A DNA stretch of 64,000 bases from Cylindrodendrum hubeiense. Its lineage: Eukaryota; Ascomycota; Sordariomycetes; Hypocreales; Nectriaceae. The notes under the pieces are model-generated. The model did not search any database. It was not told the DNA's origin and saw only the letters and a list, made by a program, of their open reading frames with translations. The translations under genes and the position numbers were made by a program. Location of the stretch: assembly GCA_014621425.1 (NCBI GenBank), contig JAANBB010000137.1, positions 1 to 64,000 on the forward strand, given 5' to 3'. This document shows, piece by piece, positions 10,913-20,522 of this stretch (positions are counted from its first letter, which is position 1; every line of letters starts with the position of its first letter).

Positions 10913-12513
10913 CTAGAAGACTCGATGAACTGGGATATCTCAAGCGGGAGTGTTTCCAATGGCGTATAGTGCACCACTTTCGCCATATATGGGATCAGAG
11001 GCGGGTATCAAGACGTCGAATAGTCGATTCAAACTGTTCGCTTGTCTCCAAGATAATGGTTTGAGAAGCACACCACGAACTCCATAGACTCTTTTAGAAA
11101 GAGACGCAAGGTCAGTTCAGTCTTAGGGATGAAAGCTGAGAATGGGTTAAATCAGGCTGAGCAGGTGTGGACATTGACACAGCTGTGCGTTTGCATCTCA
11201 TTGGTCAGGAGGGCCATCAGCGCTACCCACAGCCAACCAATAATGCGTAAAGGCACAATTGTGCTGATCCTCAGTCCAGGCGCGTTTGGCCATTTTTGCA
11301 TCATGATCAGAGCCTGCATCAAACGCCCACAGTTTTGAGACGACTTTAATAGCAGCGGTACAACATCAATCTAGCCGCGAGCCCGTCGGTATCTAGTGCC
11401 AAATACGAGGCGTGAGCGGGTTGTTCCTTTAGGTGGGTGACTAAGAAGACTCCACCCCCAGCCAAGGGGCAACAATACCCTTTTTTTAAACATAAATTAA
11501 CAAACAAACATCTGATGTTACATGCTAGGTTTATCGACCGATGCAGACACGGCCAGTCCACCAAATAAGTACCCGTCGACGTGCGTAAATTGAGAGGTAA
11601 TTTGACCACGACACCACTGGCCTCTCGTTGTAGTCGAAATGAGTAGGAAAAGATCGTTCTCCAACCAGAGACGCTCGCAAAGTCCAAACAGGAGGTATGT
11701 GAGCCAACTTCTTGAAGAAAATAATCCACATGTATCTCCTGCGCCCCTCTCATTTTATTACCGTGATCGGTCGCTTGGTTGTCGACTTGATTCGTTAGCC
11801 CATCCCATTTTAGGTCGTTAGTACGGACTCCTCATCAACGCGATTGACCTGCTCGAGGTCGCGCCAATCTTTCAATCCTTCGACTGCGGCGTAGTGAGGC
11901 GCGAGGGGGAACTATCATCTGAGACCGGTCTGAGTGCAAAGATGGTTAGATACTTGCCAGTATGTTGCATCGGCGGGCTCGAGCCGGGGATTAATATCCA
12001 ATACATCTTCGGTGTCATCCGCATGCAACATCCGTACGCGTACGGTAGCGCGTGGGCTTGTTTTACATACAGGCCTGGGCGGTCCACGACAGGGTGTTGG
12101 TCTACCATGTCCATGGATCAACATGGTTAAATGTCCGTGTTTCACCGGATAACAACCTGGAGTAGGCGAGTACGCGGGACTTGAAACCAGGGCGGACGAT
12201 TTTAGGAGAGACATGTGGGCCATCCGCTCCTGTGCAATATCTTGGCACCGGTGGCTCGCACCCCTGTCCGGGGATTGCGAACAAACTTTCCTTCAATCGC
12301 ATTCACGATTGAAACGCTCTATAAGAGACGGAGCACCGCCATCGTGAGCAATACTTTTTTTCGATCGGTTCTGTCATCATTCTTCTCACAACTCTCGTTT
12401 TTCTCTTTCATTCCATCTTTTTGGAATTAGATCTTGGGCTGGCCTGAGTGAACCTTCGCTTTAATCATTCTCTGCCTGTTCAGTCTTTACATTTAATCGA
12501 CTCTTTCGACAAA
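10913..12513. other. Intergenic: promoters of C2H2 gene and pectin lyase
   Basis: About 1.6 kb between divergent genes. Near the pectin lyase there is a TATA-like TATAAG at 12320-12325 followed by a pyrimidine-rich leader. Two CreA-type SYGGRG matches (CCGGGG) lie at 11984-11989 and 12268-12273; they are short and could be chance. A perfect 14-bp palindrome is at 12032-12045. I see no convincing gene. Confidence 0.45.
12032..12045. promoter_or_regulatory. CCG-N8-CGG palindrome upstream of pectin lyase
   Basis: CCGTACGCGTACGG is a perfect 14-bp inverted repeat about 470 bp upstream of the pectin lyase start. Its outer CCG/CGG pair fits the layout of binding sites of dimeric Zn2Cys6 activators. 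No regulator is assigned. Confidence 0.35.
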
Positions 12514-14046
12514 ATGCTTCTCCAATCCGCCTCCATCCTTTTGGCTGCGGCCTCTGCCGTTTCCGCCCAGGCCGTCGTTGGTACCGCGTACGGATTCGCG
12601 ACCGGCGTCACAGGTGGTGGCGACGCTGTCGCCGCCACCCCTTCATCTGCCGAAGAACTCGCCGAATGGCTCTCCGACGACACCGCCCGCGTCATCGTTA
12701 TCGACCAGGAATACGACTTTACTGGAACCACCGGTACTGATTCCGGCTGTGACCGAATCAGCTGCAGCGTTTCCGGGGGTGGACAATACTACCTTGGAGA
12801 TATCTCTTGCGGCAGCTCCGACAACACCGCCGTCAGCTCGATCTCTTACGACACTGCCGGTCCCTCCCCTCTTGCTGTTGGCAGCAACAAGAGTATCATC
12901 AGCAGCAACGGGCAGGGTGTTCTCAAGGGAAAGGGTCTGTCCCTCCAGAGCGACGCCAGCAACGTCATTATCCAGGGCATTGAATTCACCAACATCAACC
13001 CTGGAATCGTCTGGGGTGGCGACGCCCTCGATTTCCAGGGTGGCAACGATGGTGTCTGGGTCGACCACTGCAAGTTCTCCCTGATTGGCCGCCAGTTCGT
13101 CGTCTCCCACTACACGGGCTCCCGATTGACGCTGTCGAACAACGAGTTTGACGGTGTCACCACCACGTCGGCGTCATGCAACAACAACCATTACTGGACT
13201 ATGATGTTCATTGCCGATGGTGACCAGGTCACCCTGGACAGGAACTACTTCCACGATGTGTCCGGCCGAGCCCCGAAGCTCGGTGCTGACGGTGTCAGCG
13301 GCAACTTCCAGGCCTCCAACAACTACTTCAGCAACATGGACGGACACGCTTTCGATGCCTACGACGGCGCCATCGCCATCCTTGAGGGCAATGTGTTTGA
13401 GTCTGTGACTACGCCAATCACGGAGCAGGGCGCCTCGGTCTCTACCATCTTCAACGTTGTCGATGATGCCGCTGCCAGCTCTTGCGAGTCCTACATTGGC
13501 CGTGCCTGTGCCGTTAACAGCGTCGACTCTGGCAGTGGTGACTGGCCCGCTCTGTCTGATACCAGCGCCCTGTCCTCGTTCTCGAGCCTGACCGACTATC
13601 TTGTCGAACCCATTGCGGCCAGTGAAGTCGCGAGCCTCGTCAGCAGCAACGCTGGTCCCGCGAACCTCGGCTCGGATTCCACCTCCGGCGGTACCGACGC
13701 GAGTGCCACCACCCCCGCCGCTGTTGTTGAAACCACCGCTGCTGCTGTGGTCGAGACCCCGGTTGCTGAGACCACCGCTGCCGCTGTTGTTGAGACCCCG
13801 GTTGCTCAGGAGGAAGCTCCTGCTGCGGCCACGACCACCGAGGCAGCTGCTGCGGCCACTGAGACCGCTTCTGAGTCTGCTTCTGGCGAAGAGGTCCAGC
13901 AATGGGGCCAATGTGGCGGCAGCAACTGGACTGGCGCCACCACGTGTGCCGCTGGAACATCTTGTGTTGCTTACAACGACTGGTACTCGCAGTGTGTCAG
14001 CTCAGCTGAGCGGAGGATGAAGAGGGCCCTTCGGCACAGACATTAG
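12514..14046 (+). CDS. Secreted pectin lyase (PL1) with C-terminal CBM1
   Basis: Single exon, 510 residues. I use the ATG at 12514, which opens a signal peptide ending in AVSAQA; the in-frame ATG at 12448 would bury it. The PL1 beta-helix runs to about residue 375, with VWVDHCKFS (Asp184) and the family motif SGRAPKLG (Arg252, in the position of the catalytic arginine). An Ala/Thr/Val-rich linker with repeats of [13 protein letters not shown] follows. A typical cellulose-binding CBM1 lies at residues 462-494 ([19 protein letters not shown]). A short very basic tail ([12 protein letters not shown]) follows the CBM1, which usually ends a protein. It should cleave pectin by beta-elimination outside the cell while held to cellulose. 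Codon use is strongly biased toward C-ending codons, consistent with high expression. Confidence 0.92.
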   Translation: MLLQSASILLAAASAVSAQAVVGTAYGFATGVTGGGDAVAATPSSAEELAEWLSDDTARVIVIDQEYDFTGTTGTDSGCDRISCSVSGGGQYYLGDISCGSSDNTAVSSISYDTAGPSPLAVGSNKSIISSNGQGVLKGKGLSLQSDASNVIIQGIEFTNINPGIVWGGDALDFQGGNDGVWVDHCKFSLIGRQFVVSHYTGSRLTLSNNEFDGVTTTSASCNNNHYWTMMFIADGDQVTLDRNYFHDVSGRAPKLGADGVSGNFQASNNYFSNMDGHAFDAYDGAIAILEGNVFESVTTPITEQGASVSTIFNVVDDAAASSCESYIGRACAVNSVDSGSGDWPALSDTSALSSFSSLTDYLVEPIAASEVASLVSSNAGPANLGSDSTSGGTDASATTPAAVVETTAAAVVETPVAETTAAAVVETPVAQEEAPAAATTTEAAAAATETASESASGEEVQQWGQCGGSNWTGATTCAAGTSCVAYNDWYSQCVSSAERRMKRALRHRH

Positions 14047-14318
14047 GGCAATGCAAGTCACTTGTGGCTCCACTACCCTATATCAATTTTGGATTTGAGA
14101 ACTTCGTCGAGTGTAAATATTATCAGGGTGTGTTTGTAATTATCTAAACATGAAAGCAAATCCTACAATTGCAGTTTCCGGTCGAGCCTCAGCGCGAACA
14201 AAGAACGGAGCCATGACTGGATGCAATGGCGAACTGATTCCCGGTCACGTGCTCAGTCTCAACACATAATCAATCAAGTGGCTGCGTCCTCAAGTGATCT
14301 CAATTTCGTCCCCACCTT

Positions 14319-16301
14319 ATGCACACGGCAATGGAGGCATTACTGACCAAATCCTTTCCTTCTTTCGAGACAGCCCGCATTGCTGTTGACAGCAATGCCA
14401 AGGAAAATGGATATCGCCTTGCCATTCTTTCGAAGAAGCCCAGTGCTGCAAACCCAAGCCGCATTGTCCTCCAATGCAGAGGACGTATCGACGTCAACCA
14501 AGACGATGGCAACACGCATGAGGCAAAGCGTCGCAGGGTAACCATCCAGACGTATTCCTGCCCTTATCGAATAGCCGTCAAGCGTCATTCTCACCATGAC
14601 GGCTACCTTTGGAAAGTTGAGGCCGTACAGAGCCACCGCGCCGAAGAACACGACCACTCCTGGAGGCACCCTGATGCTGCATCGGCAAATGATATACCAC
14701 AGGGCCTTGAAAAGAAAAAAGATGACATTATTTACTTGTTGAAAAATGATATTAGCCCGTTAGATATCTTTGCCGCACTCCGAAATGATCCTGACCCGAT
14801 AATCCGAGGCACCACAGAGCCGGAGCTATACCGCTTTATCAATCACCACCTCGATCAAGAGCTCGTCTCTCGAACCCCGCTCGAGTGGCTCTGTGACCAA
14901 CTCGATACGAGAGACTTTTTCTCCCTTGATAGACGTGATGATCAGGGTAACCTCACGATGCTGTTTATCGCACCGCTCTCTGGAATTCGACTCCTTCAAC
15001 AGTATCACCATGTCATGCTTCTCCAGAGCAAATACGACCACAACCGCTTTCACACTCCTCTTTTCACCATATGTGGTACCACACCAGGAAAGCAATCGTT
15101 TCAAATTGTGACAGTATTCTTCAATATCGACATCAAGGACCACTTTAGCTGGGCTGCTGCTGCGCTTGACCGGTTACTACTCGATCACAATATCCCTCTG
15201 CCCCAAGTCTTAGTCTCAGACTCTCGTCTTGCTCTAAGTATGGGGTTCGCGCCGCACGCACGCTTTTCCGATGTGCCATCTCTTCTTTGTTCGGTTCACG
15301 TCAATAAGGATGTGCTCGTCAAAGCGAAAGGATTATTTCCCAAAGCAACAGCTAAACCTGGCACCAACAACTACCAGCGACACCCGGATCTTCAAGCGTT
15401 CCTGGATCTTTGGAAAGCCATCATGGAAAGTGAAACCCATCAGATTTACGAAGAACTTCTGCTTGAACTGCAGACGTGCGATAGGTTTCCACAAGAACTT
15501 GTTTCCTACTGTACTGAAACGTGGTTATTTCCGTGGAACAAAAAGCTCGCGGGGTATGCTGTCAACCAGCTTCGCCACTTTGGGCATACGACAATTAATG
15601 TTGCCCAGTCACTTCATACACGTATCCAGGACTTGATTTCAAATCAAAATGGTTCTGCCGACCTCCATATTGTTTTTATGGAGCTGAGGCACTTTTGGAT
15701 CTGTCAGGAAACGTATATGAAATCCGAGAGCGTGAAGGCTCCCTATTTGAGGTGGGGTCTTAATTCAATCATCATGTCCCGAGTATCTCCGGTTGCTATT
15801 CGGCACATTCTCGGCCAGCAACGAACCCTCTCTAGAGACACCTCAAACCGATCACTTGGCCCCTGTCTGCCGTGCGAGATATACACCACCAAGGGTCTTC
15901 CTTGCAAGCATATGCTTTGGAGCCGTTTGAGGGATGACGAACAGCTCCAAATTACAGATATTGATCCATACTGGCACTTGCGGGGAAATGAGCGGCAGCC
16001 TAAGGGTAGCGAAATTATCTCTGACGTCTACCCTCTCTTTGAGGTTGAGAGGTTAGCAGAAGCCTCAGTAGAGCCATCAGCGTCGCAGTCAGCAAAATCA
16101 GAGTCGCCGCCACGGCAGGAGGGAGCTCCAATGCCATCAATAGAATCAATCACCGACTTTCCATTGCCATCGTCTGATAAGGGTACCCCAAACAAGCCGA
16201 ATGAACAAAGTCCTGGAATAATTGAGCTGGAGGATGACGAGCAGCTAATCCGGCAAGTGATGGAGATATTGGAAGGAGACGGAAGCCCAATCACATCTTA
16301 A
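14319..16301 (+). CDS. MULE/FAR1-type transposase-like protein, intact frame
   Basis: Single exon, 660 residues, no internal stop. Residues about 13-118 look like a FAR1-type zinc DNA-binding domain (FPSFETARIAV.., YSCPYRIAVKR, HDHSWRHP). Residues 232-330 match the MULE transposase core: LLQSKYDHNRF, FFNIDIKDHFSW, VLVSDSRLAL (Asp301) and LLCSVHVNKD (Cys324, His327). Near residues 529-545 is a SWIM-like C..GLPCKHML. The first catalytic Asp, normally in a D-x-TY-K-x-NR motif, is Gln236. The C-terminal 110 residues are acidic and disordered. I could not find terminal inverted repeats by eye within about 250 bp on either side. It is a former transposase, either recently dead or taken over by the host. 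Confidence 0.8.
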   Translation: MHTAMEALLTKSFPSFETARIAVDSNAKENGYRLAILSKKPSAANPSRIVLQCRGRIDVNQDDGNTHEAKRRRVTIQTYSCPYRIAVKRHSHHDGYLWKVEAVQSHRAEEHDHSWRHPDAASANDIPQGLEKKKDDIIYLLKNDISPLDIFAALRNDPDPIIRGTTEPELYRFINHHLDQELVSRTPLEWLCDQLDTRDFFSLDRRDDQGNLTMLFIAPLSGIRLLQQYHHVMLLQSKYDHNRFHTPLFTICGTTPGKQSFQIVTVFFNIDIKDHFSWAAAALDRLLLDHNIPLPQVLVSDSRLALSMGFAPHARFSDVPSLLCSVHVNKDVLVKAKGLFPKATAKPGTNNYQRHPDLQAFLDLWKAIMESETHQIYEELLLELQTCDRFPQELVSYCTETWLFPWNKKLAGYAVNQLRHFGHTTINVAQSLHTRIQDLISNQNGSADLHIVFMELRHFWICQETYMKSESVKAPYLRWGLNSIIMSRVSPVAIRHILGQQRTLSRDTSNRSLGPCLPCEIYTTKGLPCKHMLWSRLRDDEQLQITDIDPYWHLRGNERQPKGSEIISDVYPLFEVERLAEASVEPSASQSAKSESPPRQEGAPMPSIESITDFPLPSSDKGTPNKPNEQSPGIIELEDDEQLIRQVMEILEGDGSPITS

Positions 16302-17360
16302 ACCCCGATATGCGGGAACAGCTTCAATCAATTCAATTCATTCAACCCAATCAGTGTGTTTAGTGGGTTGCCGTGTTCCTGTCCAATAGCTAGACTTATA
16401 TCCCACTCGAGCCCTGGGCAGGCTATACCTCGATCTCCATTGTATGTGGGACGAGAACAAGAGACGGTCAGAGACCTAACAACCCACCTACCAAAAGCTG
16501 GTGCTGTGACTGTGGTGATGCCAGCACAATGGCGATGCGTCCGCAATATCGGTAGGAGCGCAGGTAAAAGACTCTCAAAGTGAACAAAACAGACTAGCCT
16601 GACCGATGCTATCAATAAGCGCCATCTGATCAAACGGGTCACAATACAATATCGTAAAGATGCGCCAAGATGCCCTTCAAGAGCTTGCCAGAAAACCCAA
16701 CTGCTGGACATTCTTGACAGCTGTTGAAGGGCAAGATCGCGGATGAATCCGACCGCAATCTCTCGATCCTACCCTACAGCTCGTAATAACTTACTAATTG
16801 AACCCTAACACGCTATCAATGCAGTAATCTGGTGATATGCTCACCGCTTGCCCACCTTCATGACCACGAAGTATGTTGTCCCCGTGAAGTACCAATAGCC
16901 GCGCCGGCCTGGCCTCGCATGATGCGAGCAAGGTCTGTTGTTGTCTGCTTTTAGACCCCAGCAGTAGCGTCATGTATTGTTAGTACAGTCGCTTCGAGCC
17001 CATTGGTTATCCCAGAGGCACATCGTCAACACAACGACCAAAGCCGCCTATTTTAAGTGACTTCGATCCACTTTTGTTTCATCTAGCGCTTCTGTTGGTT
17101 ACTGTATCGCAACCCCCTTTCAATCCCACTGCGGCCTCTTGACTACAAATGTGCCAGAGGATGCCCTGTTTTATGATCCCAATGCTATTTATCTCTAGCC
17201 GGGGAGGCATCACTCTATACTTTGATTTGAAAGTGGGAGCTTTCCAACTTTAAATTTCAGCAATAAACTTCGTTTTCATCTGAGGTAGCATCATTCAACT
17301 GCCGGGGATAATCACAAAAGACAAACTCCTCTCTTTGCCACCCAGACAGCCGTTACCAAA
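16302..17360. other. Intergenic
   Basis: About 1 kb between two plus-strand genes. The right part should be the promoter of the small protein at 17361. No gene or clear repeat was seen. Confidence 0.4.
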
Positions 17361-17829
17361 ATGGTGCTTTACGTGCACTTGATCACCTATCATCCAAAAG
17401 GACGACGGCCGGTCCCTGGCCACTGGGCGACCTTGATGACAGATACGGAAGACAACATTGTGGGTACTGTTTACCACGCTGTCGGAAACCCCTTCCAAGG
17501 ATATTGTTTCCAAATCAAACGAGAGTATGACCCTGCGAAAACTGCGAGAAAATTCACGACACATCTATTGGGGAATATTAATGAATCTTGGCTTGATCGA
17601 CTTGATCAAATTGCCACTTCCATTACAGTGCCTGGAATAAGTTCTAGTCCACTTGACCCCTTTGCGGTTAGACACCACTCCCAGATCGTCTAATGACTAA
17701 CCCGCTGAATGATTATTCAAGGGCGCCAACTGCCAGGATTGGGCGTTTGATTTTATCCAGGCTCTCATCGATCAAAACGCCATCGACGCTTCAGCAATGG
17801 GTGTTTTAAAGGCTGCACCAAAGACATGA
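17361..17829 (+). CDS. Small conserved fungal protein with HW...NCQDW motif (papain-like fold candidate)
   Basis: Two exons, 17361-17666 and 17722-17829, with a 55-nt GTTAGA..AAG intron in phase 0, give 137 residues. There is no signal peptide. The start MVLYVHLITYHP leads to VPGHWATLM near residue 22, and the second exon opens with GANCQDWAFDFIQAL. An N-terminal His followed much later by Cys in an NC-x2-W/F setting is the arrangement of circularly permuted papain-like proteins (LRAT/NC and PPPDE groups). I recognise the general type as a common fungal family of unknown function, and infer a thiol-hydrolase or acyl-transfer fold. It is convergent with the GH135 gene. Confidence 0.75.
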
Positions 17830-17963
17830 TCAACCCCACATGGGCAAACATTCAACAACATGCAGGTTAGAACACGTGGCCAGGCAAGATGAATGATGAA
17901 GACGGAGAGGTATCTTTATTGTAGTTGTTGTCATGAGATGCTCCTTTCCTATCTATTCAAGGG

Positions 17964-20522
17964 CTATTTATAAATGTTATTCAACTCGTGCGCAAGCTTG
18001 ACGCTGGCAAGAGAATCGGCATTCTGGCCCACTGTGGCAGGTGCAGTAGTGAGATCGTTATAGGCAGAGGTGAAATAAAACCAACCGAGGCCATGGTCGA
18101 AAATTTCCTGAATGTAGGTAGTCAAGAGACTAACATCTGCAGTACGGCCCTCGTAGTCAACGTCGTGGAAACTGTGAACGACGACGGCACCCTGGGACTC
18201 GTATCCAGCAGGGAAATTAGCGTCGATGGTCGCTCCACTCTTATACTGAGGAGAACCGGCGCAATTGAGGCAGCTTTCGAAACCAAGAATGATGTCGCAG
18301 AGAGCGTAGTACTCCACGGGAACATTGACTCCAAAGTTACAACCAATTGTAATGTGCTCAGTAAAAGTTTCTCGAGCAAAAGTGACGGCCCCGTGAAGGT
18401 AGTCAATGTCGTTAATACACTCGTCGAAAAAGATACCTTTGATTGAGATATTATCATCACCATAAGAAATCCAGCTGGCCCAGTTGGTAATATTGGCCTT
18501 AACCTCATCCATTGATGCCGTCCCATAGTTGAGCGGTAAGTAACCGATTAGCTTGACGTTGGCATGTTGATTCAGTTGCGAGACGCCGCTAATGACATTG
18601 ACATCGTCATCGCCGGGTTTTCCACTCTGGCCAGGGCCGTTGAATGGATTGATGATGATGGTCCAGTTGATATCAGAGTGTGCCGTCACAGCGTCGAGCA
18701 CGGGAACCCATCTTGCGGCATTGTCCTGCCACTCGGTGGAAGGGTATACATAAAGAGGGAGAAGTATTCCGGGCGTCGTGACGGCTTTAGAGGTGGATGA
18801 GGCGAGGACAGTAGTACTGGTGGATACTAGTGTTGCGGAAATGGTCGAGGTCACCAACGTAGCAGGTTCACTCTCAACGGCGTAAACCGGGCTTCCTCCA
18901 GTGGAGGTGGCCGTTTCACTAAGAGTAGATGAAAGGGTGTTGACATCAGAGCTTGATGAAGATAAAGTTGATGATGCGAGTGAAGAAGTAGAAGTAGCGT
19001 CGCTTGAAAGAGAGGCGACTGAGAGAGTAGAAGTAGAAGTTTGCTCATTAGAAGTAGTTGTAGAGGCGTGATCATCCGATGAAGAAGATAAATGAGTGGT
19101 CGTGAGATCATCCGAAGACGTAGTGGTCGGCTTAGTGTCGACAGAAATAGTTGAGGACGTGGTAGAGTCGCTAGAACCCGATGAGGTGTCACTGGCAACC
19201 GAGGAAGTGCTGGAAATGATTGAAGTCTCGGTAGTAGTCGATGAGATCGTGCTGAGGCTCGAGGAGGTTTCGGTGAGAGTCGAGGAGATCTCGGCGGAAG
19301 TCAAGGAGCTTTCAACAGTGGTTGAGGAGCTGTCAGCGGTGGTTGAGGAGCTGGCAGTGGTTGAAGAGCTTTCAATGGTAGTTGAGGCGCTGTCAGCGGT
19401 GGTTGATGAGCTTTCAATAGTGGTTGAAGAACTGTCGCTGGAACCCGAGGAAGTCTCGATAGAACCAGATGTAGTAGAGCTTGCTTGCGTGGAAGTAGTC
19501 TTGACATCAGTGGACGAGGATTCAGCAGCACTGGCAGGCGCGGTTGTCTGAGAGGCATCCGTCACGGAGCTGCTCTTCGTGCTTTCTGCGGTGGTTCCAG
19601 GCGCGGACGAACCAAGTGCCGTCGTAGACTGGTCATCATTTGAGGCAGAAGGCGGCAGCGTGGCAGACGGGATCTCATAAGCTGCGTCGGTTGACTTCGA
19701 GTCAGTGGTGGAAACGTCTGCCGCTGCCGTGTTGCTGGCTGTGATGGGCGAGTTCGTGGCGCTACCCGTGGGGCTGTACTCCGGAGAGACGTTGTCGAGG
19801 TTGACGCTGCTAACTTGGTTGGTGACAAAGATCTGGTCCAGATAGACCTCAGCCGCGCCACCACCGTTGCAAGTCAGGGCAAACTTGATATACCCGCTGG
19901 TCGTCTTGATATCAACATCCTCAAGCACCTTCTCCCACTGGCGGGTGCTGCTGGAAGTCTGTGCCTCGGTAACAATAGGGAAGTAAGGCGTCGACACGAA
20001 ACGTTCGTCTCCGTAGAAGCCCTCCATCCGACATGTGTCCAGTTGCTCGTTGGATACGACCGTGTAGAAGAAACGGACGGCGTACTTGGTCGTCGTGTCC
20101 ATGTTGTCGAGAAACTGCTCGATGGAGGCCGACGCTTCGAGGTCTCTCTTGGAGCCTGTAGCGCCCCGTGAAGCCATATCAGCACAGTTGGTGTCCGCAT
20201 CACTTCCATCGCCAGTGTATCCTGGGCCTTGGACCATGTGAACATCTCCTCGAGTCACGTAACCAGAGACACTACCAGGGGATTCTGGGTCATAAGCCCC
20301 GAGGTTACCGTTGGCGAGGCGGTTACGCACGCTGGTGAGAGCCGGGCTGGTGCTTGCTGCGGGAGTCTCATCGATCGGCGTAGACGTGAAATCAGGAGTG
20401 GTTAATGAGAGTGTAGGGCTCGAAGGCGACCCAGATGGCTTGCAACGACTAGCCGCAACGCCATCGAGGGATCCAGCGAGCGCCAGGAAGAATAACTGCG
20501 TGATGACTCTCATCACGGGCAA
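17964..20522 (-). CDS. GH135 (spherulin-4/Sph3-type) glycoside hydrolase with long Ser/Thr linker
   Basis: Single exon, 852 residues from the ATG at 20522 (an ATG three codons in, at 20513, is equally possible). It starts with a signal peptide (VITQLFFLALAGSL..VAAS). Residues about 75-245 form a beta-rich segment ending in AAEVYLDQIFVTNQ that looks like a jelly-roll carbohydrate-binding domain. Residues about 250-580 are an extreme Ser/Thr linker with SSSTT-x-ESS repeats. Residues 585-852 are the spherulin-4 domain: LLPLYVYPS, the acidic pair in GIFFDEC (Asp700, Glu701) and GFESC (Glu749), which fit the acidic active site of GH135 galactosaminogalactan hydrolase Sph3. It probably cleaves an alpha-1,4 galactosaminogalactan-like polymer at the cell surface. 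Other genes of the usual biosynthetic cluster are not in the window. Confidence 0.88.
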   Translation of the reverse strand: MPVMRVITQLFFLALAGSLDGVAASRCKPSGSPSSPTLSLTTPDFTSTPIDETPAASTSPALTSVRNRLANGNLGAYDPESPGSVSGYVTRGDVHMVQGPGYTGDGSDADTNCADMASRGATGSKRDLEASASIEQFLDNMDTTTKYAVRFFYTVVSNEQLDTCRMEGFYGDERFVSTPYFPIVTEAQTSSSTRQWEKVLEDVDIKTTSGYIKFALTCNGGGAAEVYLDQIFVTNQVSSVNLDNVSPEYSPTGSATNSPITASNTAAADVSTTDSKSTDAAYEIPSATLPPSASNDDQSTTALGSSAPGTTAESTKSSSVTDASQTTAPASAAESSSTDVKTTSTQASSTTSGSIETSSGSSDSSSTTIESSSTTADSASTTIESSSTTASSSTTADSSSTTVESSLTSAEISSTLTETSSSLSTISSTTTETSIISSTSSVASDTSSGSSDSTTSSTISVDTKPTTTSSDDLTTTHLSSSSDDHASTTTSNEQTSTSTLSVASLSSDATSTSSLASSTLSSSSSDVNTLSSTLSETATSTGGSPVYAVESEPATLVTSTISATLVSTSTTVLASSTSKAVTTPGILLPLYVYPSTEWQDNAARWVPVLDAVTAHSDINWTIIINPFNGPGQSGKPGDDDVNVISGVSQLNQHANVKLIGYLPLNYGTASMDEVKANITNWASWISYGDDNISIKGIFFDECINDIDYLHGAVTFARETFTEHITIGCNFGVNVPVEYYALCDIILGFESCLNCAGSPQYKSGATIDANFPAGYESQGAVVVHSFHDVDYEGRTADVSLLTTYIQEIFDHGLGWFYFTSAYNDLTTAPATVGQNADSLASVKLAHELNNIYK
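19290..19470 (-). repeat. Coding minisatellite in GH135 linker
   Basis: Runs of degenerate 30-36 bp units encode Ser/Thr blocks of the SSSTTxESS type in the linker. On the plus strand they read as repeated GGTTGAGGAGCTGTCAGC-like units. Confidence 0.65.

Noticed and set aside
12480..14020. Long open frames overlapping the pectin lyase gene on both strands (up to 245 codons)
   Set aside because: They arise from the strong C-ending codon bias and GC-rich repeats; the PL1 and CBM1 motifs fix the true frame.
14047..14318. Search for terminal inverted repeats of the MULE-like element
   Set aside because: No arm longer than a few bases matched the DNA after 16301 by eye; a computed search over a wider range would be needed.
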